64,000 nucleotides of DNA from Amphiplicatus metriothermophilus (lineage in GTDB: Bacteria; Pseudomonadota; Alphaproteobacteria; Caulobacterales; Parvularculaceae). Below are positions 42,250 through 51,393 of this stretch, one piece after another. Made by a program: the position numbers and the translations under genes. A model generated the notes under the pieces. The model was not told the DNA's origin and made no database searches. It saw only the letters and a list, made by a program, of their open reading frames with translations. Position 1 is the stretch's first letter, and each line of letters starts with the position of its first letter. Location: contig NZ_FZQA01000005.1 in NCBI RefSeq assembly GCF_900199215.1, positions 62,001-126,000 on the forward strand, given 5' to 3'.

Positions 42250-44385
42250 TCAGAACCTCACGGCGAGGCGCCCGACGATCGTGCGCTTTTCGCCGGGGAA
42301 GCAGTCCCCCCGCGCAAGGCAGGTTCCGTAATAGTCTTCGTCCGTGATGTTGCGGACGTTGACCGTCAGGTCCCACGAATCGGTTCCGTAGCCGACCATG
42401 AGATCGCCCAGCACGTAGCCGTCGGTGACCACGCTGACCACGCCGCCGGAGGCGACGGCGTTACTTTCGTTCTCGCCGGCGTAGCGCAGCCCCGCCCCGA
42501 TGCGGAAGCCCGCCAGCGGTCCGGCCGAGGGCTGGTACTGAACCCAGGCGGAGCTCTGCGTTTCCGGGATGTAGTGGAACGGAAAGCCGTCCGGATTCTC
42601 CGTATCGAGAATGCTGAAATTGCCTTCGAGATAGAGATCGCCGATAGTCGTCTGCGCTTCGGCCTCGAAGCCTTTGACCTTGCCGACGCCTTCCTGCTGG
42701 CTGTCGGGCTGGCCGATCAGCGAGGCGGGATTGGGCAGGTTCGACTGACGGATGTCGAAATAGGCGAGCGTGATATAGGTTCGCGTGCCCGGCGGCTGGT
42801 ATTTGACGCCGACTTCCCACTGCTCGCCTTCCTGCGGCTTCAGCGGGTTCATGGTGAAGCCGTCGAGGCCGATCACCGGCTCGAAGGATTCGGCGTAGCT
42901 GACATAGGGCGACAGGCCGAAATCGAAGGCGTAAAGTAGGCCGGCGCTGAAGGAGACGGCGTCGTCCTTCTGCGTCGTTCCGTCGGCGCTTTCTGTCTCG
43001 GTGTCGTCATAGCGCAGGCCGAGATTGATCTTGAACCCGCCGAGGGAGACCTGGTCGTTTAGGTAAACGCCGATATCCTCCGTTTGCGTATCGCCCAGAT
43101 CGAAGAAGTTGCCGTCATCGAGAAGGGCCGGCGGGATCGCGCCGTAAACGGGATCATAGATGTTGAGCGCGCCGAAGCTCTGCGAGACGGGATCGGAGAG
43201 ATAAATGATCCGGTTTCCGGTCGTCACGTCCTGATAGGCGACGCCGCCGAACACTTCGTGCTCGAACGGTCCGGTCGTGAATGTCAGCCGGCCGCGAACG
43301 TCGATGGCGTATTGTTCCGACCCCGCGTCGCTGCGGTACCAGGTGAGTCCGCCGTCGCCATTCGCATCGACGCGCGGGACGCCTGCGCCCAGAAAATCGA
43401 TCCATGTCTGACGATAGTCGGCCTCGCCTTTTTTGTAGCGGAAGACGCCTTCAAGCGAGAAGTGATCCGTAAACGCATGATGTCCAAGGACGCTCACGAG
43501 CGTTGAATTGGTGTCGTAGCGGTTGAAATCCGGATGGCCGAGATAGGTCGAGGCCTCGATGACCTCGCCGGTCGCGTTGGCGCAGAACGACGCCGGGGTC
43601 ACGGAAACGTTCTCGCTGACGCAAGCCGTGCCGGTCAGCGGCAGAAACTGATGGGCGGTGTCGCTGTCGCGGTCGGCGATCTCCACCATCGCCGTCAGGC
43701 TGGTGCGGCCCGTCTGATAGGTGATCGAGGGCATGACGATGATCGCGTCGTCCTCGACGAAATCGACCTGGGTGTCGCTGTCGCGATAGAGCCCGACGAG
43801 CCGGACATAGAAATTCCCGCCCAGCGCGGCGTTGAGATCGCCCGCGATCTGATAGCGGTCATGGGTTCCGATATCGAAGACGAGTTCATCGTCCCTGTCG
43901 GGGCCGGCGAGCTTCGAAATCGCGTTGACGATGCCCCCCGGCGTGCCCTTGCCGTAGAGTACGGAGGCGGGGCCTTTGAGCACCTCGACCTGCTCAAGCA
44001 TGTAAACGTCAGAGCGCGTATTGTTGTAGTAGCCGAACACCACTTGCTGGCCGTCGCGATATTCCGCCGAATCGAAACCTCGGATCTTCGGAAAGTCGCC
44101 GCGCGTCGAGAATCCGAACGTGTCGCCGATGACGCCGGCGGTGTAGTTCAGCGTGTCGTCGAGCGTCAGCGCGCCCTTTTCGCGGAACTGGTCTTCCGTC
44201 TCGATGGAGACCGAGCGCGCGGTTTCGAGAATCGGCGTCGCCGATTTCGTCGCGCCGTAACGCGACAGCTCGCCCGTCACGACGATCTCATCGCCGAAGT
44301 CGTCCATGACGGCGTCGTCCAGCGCCTGGGCGTGGCCGGTCGCGACGAGCGCGCCGGCGGCCAAGGCCATGCTCTTGAAGCGCAT
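42250..44385 (-). CDS. TonB-dependent siderophore receptor (FhuA/FpvA type)
   Basis: A 711-residue outer-membrane ferric-siderophore transporter with a signal peptide at residues 1-21, a plug domain containing SIETEDQFREKGALTLDDTL and QVEVLKGPASVLYGKGTPGG, and a barrel ending VRF with a C-terminal Phe. The stretch AGFRIGAGLRYAG is typical of the hydroxamate-siderophore group. No N-terminal signalling extension is present, so it is not a FecA-type transducer. A Fur-like box at 44507-44533 lies in the divergent upstream region, which suggests iron repression. The siderophore is unknown, and no biosynthetic genes are nearby. Confidence 0.92.
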   Translation of the reverse strand: MRFKSMALAAGALVATGHAQALDDAVMDDFGDEIVVTGELSRYGATKSATPILETARSVSIETEDQFREKGALTLDDTLNYTAGVIGDTFGFSTRGDFPKIRGFDSAEYRDGQQVVFGYYNNTRSDVYMLEQVEVLKGPASVLYGKGTPGGIVNAISKLAGPDRDDELVFDIGTHDRYQIAGDLNAALGGNFYVRLVGLYRDSDTQVDFVEDDAIIVMPSITYQTGRTSLTAMVEIADRDSDTAHQFLPLTGTACVSENVSVTPASFCANATGEVIEASTYLGHPDFNRYDTNSTLVSVLGHHAFTDHFSLEGVFRYKKGEADYRQTWIDFLGAGVPRVDANGDGGLTWYRSDAGSEQYAIDVRGRLTFTTGPFEHEVFGGVAYQDVTTGNRIIYLSDPVSQSFGALNIYDPVYGAIPPALLDDGNFFDLGDTQTEDIGVYLNDQVSLGGFKINLGLRYDDTETESADGTTQKDDAVSFSAGLLYAFDFGLSPYVSYAESFEPVIGLDGFTMNPLKPQEGEQWEVGVKYQPPGTRTYITLAYFDIRQSNLPNPASLIGQPDSQQEGVGKVKGFEAEAQTTIGDLYLEGNFSILDTENPDGFPFHYIPETQSSAWVQYQPSAGPLAGFRIGAGLRYAGENESNAVASGGVVSVVTDGYVLGDLMVGYGTDSWDLTVNVRNITDEDYYGTCLARGDCFPGEKRTIVGRLAVRF

Positions 44386-44506
44386 GTAACTTTCCCCTTC
44401 CGAAACGCGAGTTGGAACATCAGAACGATGCGGCCGCGCGTCCGCCGCCGACGGCCGCGCGGCCGCATCGCCGGAGAGAGGTCCTGCCAGAAGCGCCCGC
44501 AGATGT

Positions 44507-44533
44507 AAATGAAAATTATTTGCATTCTCATTT
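44507..44533. promoter_or_regulatory. Fur-box-like element, divergent promoter
   Basis: An AT-rich partial palindrome of about 27 bp reads AAATGAAAATTATTTGCATT and then CTCATTT. It resembles a Fur box and stands out in very GC-rich DNA. It lies between the siderophore receptor and the two membrane-protein genes, so all three are probably iron-repressed. Confidence 0.65.
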
Positions 44534-44602
44534 CGGACCGGATAAGGTCCGCGCCGTTGAGAGAGCCCTGAAAGGGCGGCGGGAGTCGGACGGCTATCGA
44601 CG

Positions 44603-45187
44603 ATGGAAACGGTTGGCGGCGCGATCGGCGCGGCGGCGACGGCCGTTGGCGTATTTCTTCTCTGGCGGAGCTGGGCTAGGCGGCGAGAGCCCCACGCCGT
44701 TCAGCTGATCGCGGCTTGGGCGTTGCTTTTCGCCGCCCTGACGGCCTGGGGGATCGCCGGCGGCGACCGCGGCGCGGCGGTCGGCGTCGCCGCGATCGTC
44801 GTCGCCGCCTGTGCGGCGCTGACGCTCAGCGCCGGCGCGGCCTATGGCGCCCGCCGACCGGCGCCGGCGCGCGCAGCGACGAGCAATGCAAGCGCGGCGG
44901 AGCGGCGCGCCTCGTTTTCGCTCTATGCCCGCAGCGGCGCCGTATTTCTTCTGGCGGGCCCGCTCGCCGGCGGCGCGACATTGCTCCTTACGCTGTTCTT
45001 CTTTAGACTGATGAAGGCGTTTGGAATGGGAGAGGCGGACCGAATCGCAGCGGCGCTTCTCGTCGCGCCGGCGCTGTGGGCGGGGCTTGCCGTCTATGTC
45101 GTCATGGACGAGAGCCTGAGGCGCAGGTCGGCGGTCGTCGCCGGCGCGGCCGCGTTCGGCGCGGCGTGTCTGGCTTTGCTTGCGTGA
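44603..45187 (+). CDS. Small membrane protein of unknown function, iron-associated context
   Basis: A 194-residue alanine- and leucine-rich protein with about five predicted membrane segments. No recognisable family motif is seen. It is divergent from the siderophore receptor and lies 12 bases upstream of the PepSY-type gene, so it probably belongs to the same iron-responsive operon, by analogy to small membrane proteins beside PepSY transporters in other Proteobacteria. Function is not assigned. Confidence 0.65.
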   Translation: METVGGAIGAAATAVGVFLLWRSWARRREPHAVQLIAAWALLFAALTAWGIAGGDRGAAVGVAAIVVAACAALTLSAGAAYGARRPAPARAATSNASAAERRASFSLYARSGAVFLLAGPLAGGATLLLTLFFFRLMKAFGMGEADRIAAALLVAPALWAGLAVYVVMDESLRRRSAVVAGAAAFGAACLALLA

Positions 45188-45199
45188 GGGGAGGGTGAG

Positions 45200-46705
45200 A
45201 TGACCGCGTCGATCTGGCCGAAATCGTCATCGAAGCTCGTGGCCAAGGCGGCGTCCGGCCACTCGGCCATCGGCCTCGCCGTCGCCGCGCTCATATACGT
45301 TCTGTGCGTGAGCGGTGCGATCGCCGTGTTCAATCACGAATTGCAGCGGTGGGAGCAGCCGGGCGCGCCGGAAATATCCGCGATTTCGCCGGACGCCGCC
45401 GAGCGCGCAGCGAAAACCGTGCTTGCGGCCGAAGCGGGGCGCACGTCGCATTTCTATATTCAACTGCCTACGGACGACATGCCGCGGGTCGTGCTGACGA
45501 CCGACACGCAGGCCGTGTTCGCCGATGCGGAGGGAAACATCGTCGGGGCCGAAGCCCATCCCTGGACGCAGTTCGTGCTCGATCTGCACTATTACTTGCA
45601 CCTGCCGCATACGCTCGGCATCACCATCGTGGGGATTCTCGGCGTGATGCTGTTGGGGCTCGCGATGTCCGGCTTCATCGCGCATCCGCGCATTTTCCGC
45701 GACGCCTTCACGTTCCGTTTCGCGGGCAATGCTCGGGTGACGCAAACCGATCTGCACAATCGACTGAGCGTGTGGACGGCGCCCTTTCATGTTCCGGTCG
45801 CGCTCACGGGCGCGTGGATCGGGCTCGCCTCGATCGTCGGCTACGCCCTCGCGACGCTCGACTATGGCGGCGATCTCGAAGCGGCGTTCGCCCCGGTCTT
45901 CGGCGAAGAGCCGGCCGAGGATGGCGCGCCCGCGCCGCTCGCCGGCATTGCGAACGCGCTCGCTTACATGGCGGCGAACGAACCGGACGTGAAGCCGACC
46001 TACGTCATCATGCACGAGCCCATGACCCGGGGGCAGCATCTGCAGGTGCTCGCCGAGCATGATCGGCGGCTGATTTTCGGCGAGTACTACAATTTCGACG
46101 CCAATGGCGGCTTCGTCGGTACGGTCGGCATGGCGGACGGAACGCTCGGCCAGCAGATCGCCGCCTCCACCTATCGGGTTCATTTCGGCTCGTTCGGCGG
46201 CGCGCCGGTGAAGATTATCTACGGCGTTCTGGGCGCCGCGCTCGCCTTCATCACAGCGAGCGGCATGACCATCTATTTCCTGAAGCGACGGGAAAAGGCG
46301 CGCCCTGCGCCGCGTCTCGAGGCGATGTGGGCGGGGGTCGTGTGGGGAACCCCCGCCGCGCTCGCGCTCACCATGCTGGCGAGCGTCGTCGGCCTCGCCG
46401 GGCCGTCGGCGCTGCCGGCCGGCTTCTGGCTCGCGCTCGCCGGATTCATCGTCGCGGCGGCGCTGCGACCGGACCGGCGGCGCGTCGCGGCTCGGCTGCG
46501 CGCGCTTGCGGCCGCCGCGCTGGCGCTGGCGCTGGCGATCCATGCAGGGCTCCACCAGGATGCGTTCTTTTCGCCCGCCGCCGTCTGGACGTCGCTCGTC
46601 GGCGGGCTCATCGCGCTCGCCTTCGTCGCGCCCGAGATCCGGGCGCGCGCGGCGGGGCGACGCGCGCGAACCGGCGCAGCGACGATCCGCCAGCCGGCGG
46701 AGTGA
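45200..46705 (+). CDS. PepSY-type iron-uptake membrane protein (PiuB-like)
   Basis: A 501-residue inner-membrane protein of the PepSY_TM/PiuB family. It has an N-terminal TM (GLAVAALIYVLCVSGAIAVF), a periplasmic PepSY-like domain (about residues 70-135), and further membrane helices including LHYYLHLPHTLGITIVGILG, where histidines suggest haem or metal contact. These proteins accompany siderophore receptors and have been implicated in ferric reduction or siderophore processing. Placed 12 bases after the small membrane gene and downstream of the Fur-like box. The role is by association, not proven. Confidence 0.85.
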   Translation: MTASIWPKSSSKLVAKAASGHSAIGLAVAALIYVLCVSGAIAVFNHELQRWEQPGAPEISAISPDAAERAAKTVLAAEAGRTSHFYIQLPTDDMPRVVLTTDTQAVFADAEGNIVGAEAHPWTQFVLDLHYYLHLPHTLGITIVGILGVMLLGLAMSGFIAHPRIFRDAFTFRFAGNARVTQTDLHNRLSVWTAPFHVPVALTGAWIGLASIVGYALATLDYGGDLEAAFAPVFGEEPAEDGAPAPLAGIANALAYMAANEPDVKPTYVIMHEPMTRGQHLQVLAEHDRRLIFGEYYNFDANGGFVGTVGMADGTLGQQIAASTYRVHFGSFGGAPVKIIYGVLGAALAFITASGMTIYFLKRREKARPAPRLEAMWAGVVWGTPAALALTMLASVVGLAGPSALPAGFWLALAGFIVAAALRPDRRRVAARLRALAAAALALALAIHAGLHQDAFFSPAAVWTSLVGGLIALAFVAPEIRARAAGRRARTGAATIRQPAE

Positions 46706-46917
46706 CGTCCCAACGCCCAAAGCGGGTCGGCGCTCATTATTATATATTTCTCTCGCGCCTCTCGGGGGCTTTTCTGCGGCGGGCGCTAGTGCTAATGCCC
46801 GCAATCCCCGGAGCGGCGCCGAAGCGGTCGCCCGCCGGCTTCGTCAGCGAAGCCTGGTTGGTTCGACCGCTCGCATGGCGGAGTACGGGGCCCGGCCGCG
46901 CCCTCAAGCGGCCGCGT

Positions 46918-47009
<92 letters not shown>

Positions 47010-47327
47010 ATCCTGTAGCGAACCCGAGATGAGGCTCCCGTTGGGGGCCTTTTTCTTTTTGTTTCAAAGGCGTTTAGCCGAGGCAGCCGAACCTCGGAGA
47101 CTGACGCTGGGTTCAATTTCCGTCTCTGAACGGCCCTCCGTCTCTAACCGAGCGAACCTGGTCCGGCCCGGTTCGGTCAATGAAAGCACAGTTTTCTCAA
47201 TCGCCTGGCTTATGGCTCCACCTGATGGGTTTCCGGCGCTTTCGTCGGCAGCCGGGCCGAGAGAGACAGCCCGTGGTGGGCATAGTGCTGTGTTTCGATG
47301 CGAGCGTCTGGGTAAGCCCACGCACCC
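47010..47327. other. Interval between tRNA-Ser and the first accessory gene
   Basis: About 320 bases without a convincing gene. Apart from the terminator I see no direct copy of the tRNA 3' end, so no attachment repeat can be confirmed within the window. Confidence 0.5.
47031..47061 (+). terminator. Rho-independent terminator after tRNA-Ser
   Basis: AGGCTCCC (47032-47039) pairs with GGGGGCCT (47043-47050), including one G-T wobble, with a GTT loop, followed by TTTTTCTTTTT. A classical strong terminator for the tRNA transcript. Confidence 0.88.
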
Positions 47328-47996
47328 TCAATGGCGTGTCGGCTTGGCCGTGCCCACCGTGCCCATCAGCTGCCGCCGAGCGCGTGTGCAGTCCAGAACG
47401 ACGCGATTGATCTCGGTGTCCGCGATCCGGGTCATTTCCCGCAGGTGCTTCATCGTCGTAGCGATTTCGGATGACTCCGCAGGCTTGGCGGCATCGCTGG
47501 CGACCTCGTGGATGCCAGCGAATAGGGCGCGCATCTCACCGAGGATGTCGAGAGAGGCGGATGCCTTCTGCGGCAGGTCGAGGACTTCCGCGCCGTTGAA
47601 AAGCCCCTCGACGAACCCGTCGAGTTCCTGCCGGCGTATCAGCGCCAATCCTGCGAGCCCGACCCTGCTTTCCTGCACCGTGGGTCGAACCAGGCGGAAG
47701 GGCTCGCTGCGCCTCTGGTGACGCGTGAGGGAGTTCCAGAGGCCATTTACGAGCACGCCGATCAGCTCGTTGACTGCATCGAGGCTTTCGAACTCGGGAA
47801 GTTCGCCGCCCCACAGGTTCTTCACGACGGCGATCGGCGAGGCCGACATAGATGGCGTCGCAATATTTCCTAGGAATCGTGCTCTGACTTCGTGAAACGG
47901 AACCGGGCACGCGTAGGCTTCGAGTAAAGCGCGGACCTTTTTCTCGTCAACGGCAGGCGGCGGGCTTTTAGCAAGAGACATGAAGCGACGGCTCAC
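47328..47996 (-). CDS. Unrecognised protein, accessory region
   Basis: A 222-residue protein, mostly predicted helical, with no signal peptide or membrane segment. The stretch AVNELIGVLVNGLWNSLTRHQ and a C-terminal helical bundle ending in DTEINRVVLDCTRARRQL are the most regular parts. I do not recognise a family. It lies downstream of and on the same strand as the recombinase operon, 69 bases away. It could be a cargo gene of the element. Confidence 0.6.
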   Translation of the reverse strand: MSRRFMSLAKSPPPAVDEKKVRALLEAYACPVPFHEVRARFLGNIATPSMSASPIAVVKNLWGGELPEFESLDAVNELIGVLVNGLWNSLTRHQRRSEPFRLVRPTVQESRVGLAGLALIRRQELDGFVEGLFNGAEVLDLPQKASASLDILGEMRALFAGIHEVASDAAKPAESSEIATTMKHLREMTRIADTEINRVVLDCTRARRQLMGTVGTAKPTRH

Positions 47997-48065
47997 AGTT
48001 CGAGTGCGACCCGTTCTTTATGCCTTGACGGCGTTACGTGCGCCATCCCTCCAAGCGCGGTCGGC

Positions 48066-48449
48066 TCAATCGAAAACGCGCCGCATCTGCTCCGCCCATG
48101 GTCGGTCGGCGACAGCGACAAGGTCGTTCAGCGAGAGTGCCGGCGGCACTCGCCTGATGACGAGGTGTTCGAGCACCTCCGGCGACAGATAGGCGAGCCG
48201 CATCATGCGGCTCACGAACCGGTCGGAGACCTTCTCGGCCGCGGCGATATCCTGAATGGTGGAAGCGGCACCGGATTCCAGCTGCCGCCGCCAGTTCCAA
48301 GCGCGGGCGATGGCGCGCAGCACATGAGGGTCTTGCGACCGGCCGTCCCGGACCGTCACCTCGTCGGGCGGGAGGATCTTCGGCCGCCCATTGCGTTTGC
48401 GGATCGTCAGGGGGATGACGACGCGGATGGTGTTCGTCGTGTCGGTCAT
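48066..48449 (-). CDS. Small HTH protein of the recombinase operon
   Basis: A 127-residue protein with a central helix-turn-helix (about residues 67-88) reading IQDIAAAEKVSDRFVSRMMR, similar to the ParB/KorB-type or resolvase-partner HTH. It overlaps the recombinase gene by 4 bases (ATGA) and is last in a four-gene operon that recurs as a unit in alphaproteobacterial genomes, as far as I recall. It is likely a DNA-binding accessory factor for recombination or its regulation. Confidence 0.72.
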   Translation of the reverse strand: MTDTTNTIRVVIPLTIRKRNGRPKILPPDEVTVRDGRSQDPHVLRAIARAWNWRRQLESGAASTIQDIAAAEKVSDRFVSRMMRLAYLSPEVLEHLVIRRVPPALSLNDLVAVADRPWAEQMRRVFD

Positions 48450-49783
48450 GCGCGGGCCTCCGTCTGGTGGGGGGCCATCATGTCACGCAGGACCGAATCC
48501 AGCCCGTCGTGGCGCAGATCGACTGCAATGCCGTCTTCGCCGACGGTCACCCGCTCGACCAGCAGCTGGACGATGCGGGTCTGCTCCGCCGGATAAAGCG
48601 CCGCCCAGAGCTGATCGAACTCGCCGAGCGCCTGGACGACCGCCTTCTCATCGACGGCCGTGCTCTCTTCGCGAAGGGCCTTTATGGTCCGCGCCGCGAT
48701 CTCGGGCGCGCGGATCATGCGGCGGATTTCGCCGACGACGGCGTCCTCGACCATGCCGGCGGGCAAGCGCAGCGGGCCCGAGGCGTCGCCGGTCGGGCGA
48801 TTTCGTATCAAGTCCATCGACGCGTAGTAGCGGTAGAGGCGCGTGCCCTTCTTCGTCGCCGTCGGCGTCATCGCCGTGCCTGTCTCGGTGAAGATGATCC
48901 CTTTCAGCAGGGCCGGCGTCTGGCGGCGGGTGTTCTTCGCCCGCAGGCGCGGGCTCTCCTGCAGGATGCTGTGAACCTTGTCCCACAGGACCTGATCGAT
49001 GATGGCTTCGTGCTCGCCCGGATAGGCCGTGCCCTTGTGCACGGCTTCGCCCAGGTAGACCCGGTTGTTGATCAGTTTGTAGAGGAAGCCCTTGTCGATC
49101 GGCTTGCCGCGCTTGTTCAGCACGCCTTCAGCCGCGAGCGCTTTGGCCAGCGTCGTGGCGGAGCCGATGGCGACGAACCGCTCGAAGATCATCCGGACCG
49201 TCGCGGCCTCGGCCTCATTGATCACCAGCTTGCGGTCGTGCACGTCGTAGCCCAGTGGGACGTGGCCGCCCATCCACATGCCGCGCTTGCGGGATGCTGC
49301 GACCTTGTCGCGGATGCGCTCGCCGATCACCTCCCGCTCGAACTGTGCGAAGCTGAGAAGGATGTTCAGGGTCAGGCGGCCCATCGAGGTCGTGGTGTTG
49401 AACGACTGCGTGACCGAAACGAAGGTCACCTGATTGCGGTCGAAGATCTCGACCAGCTTGGCGAAATCCATCAGTGAGCGCGATAGCCGGTCGATCTTGT
49501 AGACCACGATCACATCGATCAGACCGGCCTCGACGTCCTGAATGAGACGCTTCAGGCCGGGGCGCTCCAGCGTGCCGCCGGAAAAGCCGCCGTCGTCGTA
49601 GCGTTCACGGATCGTGGCCCAGCCTTCCGCCTTCTGGCTCGTCACGAAGGCCTCGCAAGCCTCGCGCTGGGCGTCGAGGCTGTTGAACTCCATGTCGAGC
49701 CCTTCCTCGCTCGACTTGCGGGTATAAATGGCGCAGCGCTGGCGGCGCGGAACGACCGCGACGGCTTCCTGATGACGGCTCAT
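48446..49783 (-). CDS. Large serine recombinase (integrase/resolvase family)
   Basis: A 445-residue site-specific recombinase. The catalytic N-terminal domain has the nucleophile serine in YTRKSSEEG, the YDDGGFSGGTLERPGLKRL loop and VIVVYKIDRLSRSL with conserved arginines. A DNA-binding recombinase domain (about 165-270) and a C-terminal coiled region follow. ATG 49783 overlaps the TGA of the upstream DUF2924 gene; the longer frame to 49942 covers that gene and is rejected. It is smaller than phiC31-type integrases but has the same architecture. It may catalyse integration or excision of this element. Confidence 0.92.
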   Translation of the reverse strand: MSRHQEAVAVVPRRQRCAIYTRKSSEEGLDMEFNSLDAQREACEAFVTSQKAEGWATIRERYDDGGFSGGTLERPGLKRLIQDVEAGLIDVIVVYKIDRLSRSLMDFAKLVEIFDRNQVTFVSVTQSFNTTTSMGRLTLNILLSFAQFEREVIGERIRDKVAASRKRGMWMGGHVPLGYDVHDRKLVINEAEAATVRMIFERFVAIGSATTLAKALAAEGVLNKRGKPIDKGFLYKLINNRVYLGEAVHKGTAYPGEHEAIIDQVLWDKVHSILQESPRLRAKNTRRQTPALLKGIIFTETGTAMTPTATKKGTRLYRYYASMDLIRNRPTGDASGPLRLPAGMVEDAVVGEIRRMIRAPEIAARTIKALREESTAVDEKAVVQALGEFDQLWAALYPAEQTRIVQLLVERVTVGEDGIAVDLRHDGLDSVLRDMMAPHQTEARA

Positions 49784-50289
49784 CGGTCGTCCCTCCGCGC
49801 CTCGCGGAGGCCGAAGAAGCGGTAGCCGTTCCACTGCGTGCCGGTGATCGCCCGCGCCACCGCCGACAGCGACTTGAACTTGCGCCCCTGCCAGTCGAAG
49901 CCGTCCTTCATCACCGTGACGGTGTGCTCCACCCCGTCCCATTCACGCACGAGGCGGGTTCCGACCACGGGGTTGCGGGGATCCGCGATGATCGTCTTGC
50001 GCCCGGCCCGGCCCTCGATTTCGTCAGCCAGCAAGTCCAGCGTCCGCCGCGTCTCGCGGGTCAGGCCGCCGAGGGTCAGTTCCTGGACCCGGTAGCCGAG
50101 CCTCAGCTCGAGGTAACTGCGGCTGTTGTTCGGAGCGGGGGTGCCGAAGAGGCTTTCCCACTTCGCCTTCAGCTCGACCACCGTCATTCGCTTCAGCGCT
50201 GCAAGCTGCGTGACCACGCCCGCGTGCGCCGCATCGCGGTTGCCCGGTTGCCATGGTGCGGCGTCAGTCTTTCTCTTTGTCCCTGGCAT
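49780..50289 (-). CDS. DUF2924 family protein
   Basis: A 169-residue protein of the DUF2924 family, which is regularly found next to serine recombinases. It contains ELKAKWESLFGTPAPNNSRS and WQGRKFKSLSAVARAITGTQ, a fold reminiscent of DNA-binding 'start/stop' partners of recombinases. Its TGA overlaps the recombinase ATG, and its ATG overlaps the TAA of the small upstream gene (TAATG). Probably it assists recombination. The biochemical role is unknown. Confidence 0.85.
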   Translation of the reverse strand: MPGTKRKTDAAPWQPGNRDAAHAGVVTQLAALKRMTVVELKAKWESLFGTPAPNNSRSYLELRLGYRVQELTLGGLTRETRRTLDLLADEIEGRAGRKTIIADPRNPVVGTRLVREWDGVEHTVTVMKDGFDWQGRKFKSLSAVARAITGTQWNGYRFFGLREARRDDR

Positions 50290-50513
50290 TATTGCCCTCC
50301 AACTCGGTTGCTCGGTTTGCGACGACCAACACGGCGTTTGAGGGCGAGAATGTCGAATGAACTGTCTTCGCCAGGTGCAGATAAAGAACTGGACTGTTCC
50401 GGCAGGATACGCCTCAGCCCCGCAGCAAGAATCTGCGCGAGTTCATCGAGGCGTTCGTCCGCCGACAGACGGACGGGCAACAAGGGGTTGGGACCGGATC
50501 GGGCGTCTTGCAT
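50289..50513 (-). CDS. Small conserved protein of the recombinase operon
   Basis: A 74-residue protein with a helical core (LSADERLDELAQILAAGLRR) and a polar tail. It starts the four-gene operon. ATG 50513 is chosen because the conserved-looking sequence begins MQDARSGPNPLLPVRL. The function is unknown, but its tight coupling to DUF2924 and the recombinase suggests a shared role. Confidence 0.68.
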   Translation of the reverse strand: MQDARSGPNPLLPVRLSADERLDELAQILAAGLRRILPEQSSSLSAPGEDSSFDILALKRRVGRRKPSNRVGGQ

Positions 50514-50671
50514 GAGACCGTTCGCAACAGAGGATGACTGGCGAAACGGTAGTCGCAAAACCATGGTGTGCAATAAGATTCAATGGCTTATCGCGTTGCT
50601 GCGGAATCATTAGAAGTGGCGCGCACATACCTGGCTAAAGTAAAGGCATCAGATCGGGTATTTTGCGACTA

Positions 50672-50920
50672 TCAGAAGTCGAACAGCTCGCCCAAAAACG
50701 ATTCCTTCTTCTTGCGGTACGGCTTTTGGCTATGCCCATGGCCTTCATAGCGCTGCGCCGTCGGCGCCGGGGCGGAACTTGGCGCGCTGGCCGACCGTTC
50801 GATGATCTTGTCCAGCTCTCCGCGATCGAGCCAAACGCCGCGGCATTTGGGGCAATAATCAATCTCGACGCCATTGCGGTCGGTCATGACAAGGGTTTCG
50901 TTGTCGACTGGACACTTCAT
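50672..50920 (-). CDS. Zf-TFIIB-like zinc-ribbon protein
   Basis: An 82-residue protein with an N-terminal zinc ribbon (Cys3 in MKCPVD, then CPKCRGVWLDRGELD) typical of the zf-TFIIB family, followed by a linker and a short basic and aromatic C-terminus (KKKESFLGELFDF). Members are small zinc-binding proteins of uncertain function. It sits alone on this strand, 160 bases from the recombinase operon. Confidence 0.88.
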   Translation of the reverse strand: MKCPVDNETLVMTDRNGVEIDYCPKCRGVWLDRGELDKIIERSASAPSSAPAPTAQRYEGHGHSQKPYRKKKESFLGELFDF

Positions 50921-50981
50921 CTGAGCTGGGCTCCTTTCGATTAATCCGGTTCATCGCATTTTTTATGTAGGTGCGATTCCT

Positions 50982-51242
50982 CTATTTGCAATTTTTTGAT
51001 CCCACGGGGTTGCGGTCTGTGTACTCATGATGAGCAGACAGCTGAACGCCCAGAACCCGCAGCAAATGCAGGACCTTCCCAATCTGGCTCGTTTGCTTGC
51101 CGCGTTCCACGTCGATCACGAAGCGCAGCCCCACCCCCGCCGCTTCCGATAGCTCCCGCTGTGTCAGGCTGCGCGCCTTGCGAGCGGCCCTGATCATTGC
51201 GCCGACATCCTCGGGCGCGTCGATCATGTGTTCGTTGCTCAT
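50982..51242 (-). CDS. XRE-family HTH regulator (HipB-like)
   Basis: An 86-residue DNA-binding protein with a standard five-helix XRE fold: IRAARKARSLTQRELSEAAG and RFVIDVERGKQ, resembling HipB-type antitoxins. No HipA-like kinase follows it, so it is probably an orphan regulator or the remnant of a toxin-antitoxin pair. It is divergent from the corA-type gene, 151 bp away, and might regulate it. Confidence 0.8.
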   Translation of the reverse strand: MSNEHMIDAPEDVGAMIRAARKARSLTQRELSEAAGVGLRFVIDVERGKQTSQIGKVLHLLRVLGVQLSAHHEYTDRNPVGSKNCK

Positions 51243-51393
51243 GACTGCTTGATGAAAGCGAACTTGCGTCGGCCGGTCAAGAAAGATTACCGCTCCGGAA
51301 TATTTGATTGGCTTGCGCCTCGGTCTCGGTTACCGTCGCGCTCGACGCAAGTCGCATATTCCCGGAGAGCTGCATGAACGAAAGGAGGCGCCG

